Shown here piece after piece: positions 12,834 through 14,035 of a DNA stretch of 14,035 nt. The notes beneath the pieces are model-generated. The model searched no databases. It was not told the origin of the DNA and worked only from the letters and a program-made list of their open reading frames with translations. The position numbers and the translations under genes are program-made. Each line of letters begins with the position of its first letter. Position 1 is the stretch's first letter. Source of the DNA: Hypericibacter sp963696655 (GTDB lineage Bacteria > Pseudomonadota > Alphaproteobacteria > Dongiales > Dongiaceae); the NCBI GenBank assembly GCA_963696655.1, contig CAVOLB010000009.1, positions 1 to 14,035 of the forward strand, given 5' to 3'.

Positions 12834-13093
12834 GGCTCTTCCTCCGATCTGGTCCCAAATATGGGGTAGAACCCGAGATATTGTGGTGACAGAGTTTCAT
12901 CCCACCATATCGGGTATTGCAAGATCAATTCGGCGACTCCGCGAATCAAGCTGGGGATAAGCGCCGCGGCCTCGGAAGGCTGCCAATAATGCATTATTTC
13001 GATTGGCAAATTTGGCACGGCCCGGCGACTCGCACCGCAACCTTCGCGGAGTCGCGAACAATGCCAATACAGGGCAGGGCTAGTGGGTGGCGC
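12834..13093 (-). promoter_or_regulatory. gcrA upstream region: dyads and GANTC cluster
   Basis: 260 bases between DUF2794 and gcrA with no gene. Nearest gcrA, an imperfect dyad pairs 12871-12886 (starts ACCCGA, ends GTGG) with 12902-12915 (starts CCAC, ends GGGT). GANTC sites lie at 12935-12939, 12943-12947, 13027-13031 and 13049-13053. A 12-base inverted repeat joins CGACTCCGCGAA (12934-12945) with TTCGCGGAGTCG (13043-13054). AATAATGCATTATT (12985-12998) is a perfect 14-base palindrome nested in TGCCAAT ... ATTGGCA (12981-13008). No -35/-10 pair is convincing. Confidence 0.6.
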
Positions 13094-13441
13094 TCAGCCG
13101 ACGACGCGCAGGCCCGACTCCAGCAATTCGATGATGTCCTCCAGCGCCTGGGTGCGCCGCAACCGGTGGCGGCCATTGAGCAGCAGATATTCGGCGTCGC
13201 GTTCGTTCGCGGGTCCCGTGAGCGGGACGCGCTTGGCGATGCTGAAGAGCGGGCGCTCGCGGCTCGAACGGAAGACCGAGAACATCGCCATGCCGGTGCG
13301 GTGATCGATCGCGTAGTCGCGCCATTCGCCGCGCATGACCCGCCGGCTATAGAGGGAGAGAAGCTGATTCAATTCGCGCCGGCTGAAGAAAACCACGCGC
13401 TGTTGGCGCCGATATTCGGCGAGGCGGATCAGACTCGACAT
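13094..13441 (-). CDS. DUF2794 domain protein
   Basis: A 115-residue soluble protein. F-F-S-R-R-E-L-N-Q-L-L-S-L-Y-S-R-R-V, then G-E-W-R-D-Y-A-I-D (about residues 38-46) and F-S-V-F-R form the signature of DUF2794, a family of small alphaproteobacterial proteins with no known function. The C-terminal part has Y-L-L-L-N-G-R-H-R-L-R-R-T-Q-A-L-E-D. Basic residues are frequent at both ends. The ATG at 13439-13441 matches the usual family N-terminus; no good ribosome site precedes it. It lies upstream of gcrA on the same strand but 260 bases away, so it probably has its own message. The 202 bases between it and the lipoprotein gene (13442-13643) hold one GANTC site at 13530-13534 and nothing else that I recognise. 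Confidence 0.88.
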   Translation of the reverse strand: MSSLIRLAEYRRQQRVVFFSRRELNQLLSLYSRRVMRGEWRDYAIDHRTGMAMFSVFRSSRERPLFSIAKRVPLTGPANERDAEYLLLNGRHRLRRTQALEDIIELLESGLRVVG

Positions 13442-13643
13442 GCGGCGACTGGCACTCGGCTCCCGCGTTGCAAGGACCGCATCGGTTCCCGGAAAACCCT
13501 TCCCCTCGCGATCGTCGGGCGGATCCCGGGAATCAATCCAGTGCCGATAGTGTCGGCCAAAATCCGCAGCCGGTCCAGCCCCGAGGGACCGGCCCGGCGA
13601 AGCTTTCGGGAAGGCGATGAAGGCGGGGGAAGGGCCGGCGGCG

Positions 13644-13988
13644 TTATTGGACCAGGCGCGTCTCTTGGCCCGGGATCGGCTTCGCCACGCAGTCGACCAC
13701 GCCCAGGGTCCGGTAGCAGTAATAGACCGGCATCGGCGGGTGGGCGGCGGCCTCGTCGGCGGCGATCTCTTCGGGCGTCCAGCAGTATTTTCCGGTGCGC
13801 TCCAGTTCGAACGAGGAGCAGTCCTCGCCCATGATCCAGCCGGCGACATAGTCGGTCGGCAGTTTCTTGTCCATCGTGAAGGTCGTGGCGGTGACGGCCC
13901 CCATGGCGAGGTCGGCCGGCAGGCCCGCGCAACCCTGCAGGGTCAGCGAGGCGCCGAGAATCAGATAAAGGACGATGTTCTTGAGCAT
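13644..13988 (-). CDS. Small cysteine-rich lipoprotein, function unknown
   Basis: A 114-residue protein with a type II (lipoprotein) signal: M-L-K-N, a hydrophobic core, then the lipobox L17-Q-G-C20. Lipidation at Cys20 would leave about 95 residues anchored in the membrane, facing the periplasm. The mature part has four more cysteines (57, 69, 91, 100), enough for two disulfides, in the pattern G-E-D-C-S, G-K-Y-C-W, Y-Y-C-Y-R-T-L-G and V-D-C. I know similar short lipoproteins with C-Y-R-T-L-G from Alphaproteobacteria, but no function is assigned. AGGAC upstream of the ATG at 13986-13988 supports the start. No operon partner is visible in the window; the right edge is 47 bases upstream. Confidence 0.85.
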   Translation of the reverse strand: MLKNIVLYLILGASLTLQGCAGLPADLAMGAVTATTFTMDKKLPTDYVAGWIMGEDCSSFELERTGKYCWTPEEIAADEAAAHPPMPVYYCYRTLGVVDCVAKPIPGQETRLVQ

Positions 13989-14035
13989 GGCGGCCGTCCT
14001 GGCTTGCGAGCGGGCCCGCCCTTCCTGGGGGACCT

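Noticed and set aside
13013..13019. TGGCACG resembling a sigma54 -24 element
   Set aside because: The required GC-containing -12 element (TTGC-like) is missing at the right distance, and no enhancer-binding protein gene is near.

Overview
The window reads as chromosome of a high-GC alphaproteobacterium, probably of the Rhodospirillales type. The lineage call rests on gcrA and a DUF2794 gene (both largely confined to Alphaproteobacteria), a stand-alone PAS_5 protein of a kind common in Rhodospirillales, and GANTC sites clustered in front of gcrA. No genus can be named. No tRNA, rRNA, insertion sequence, phage gene or CRISPR array was seen.

Layout: (1) 1-1344 is a sulfide-responsive module. 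Two half-size YeeE/YedE-type membrane proteins (the first cut by the window edge) and a DUF2892 membrane protein run leftward. They are divergent from a BigR/SqrR-type ArsR repressor that keeps both sensor cysteines. The shared control region holds two face-to-face promoter candidates interleaved with an AT-rich inverted repeat. (2) 1498-5030 is a leftward block of redox and detoxification genes: an SDR followed by an aldo/keto reductase, and an ArsR - SRPBCC - glutathione S-transferase operon behind a clear palindromic operator. (3) 5173-6803 holds a YffB/ArsC-like thioredoxin-fold protein and a class A FAD monooxygenase, rightward. (4) 7033-7506 is a single PAS_5-domain protein. (5) 7838-12154 is a complete PotD/PotF-type ABC importer operon: a Tat-exported binding protein, two permeases and an ATPase. 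It is preceded by a structured 331-base non-coding stretch. (6) 12201-12367 contains two inverted copies of a 37-base GC-rich palindromic repeat between convergent genes. (7) 12381-13988 is leftward: the cell-cycle regulator gcrA with a motif-rich upstream region, a DUF2794 gene and a small cysteine-rich lipoprotein.

Functional reading: the left half looks like inducible responses to reactive sulfur and to electrophilic or oxidised compounds, each with its own ArsR-family switch. The centre is nutrient uptake of a polyamine-like or other small cationic or amino compound. The right end is core alphaproteobacterial cell-cycle machinery. I did not find a convincing wholly new system. The most informative non-coding structures are the compact sulfide switch (970-1003), the nested ArsR palindromes (5002-5030), the paired repeat (12201-12367) and the gcrA upstream region (12834-13093).
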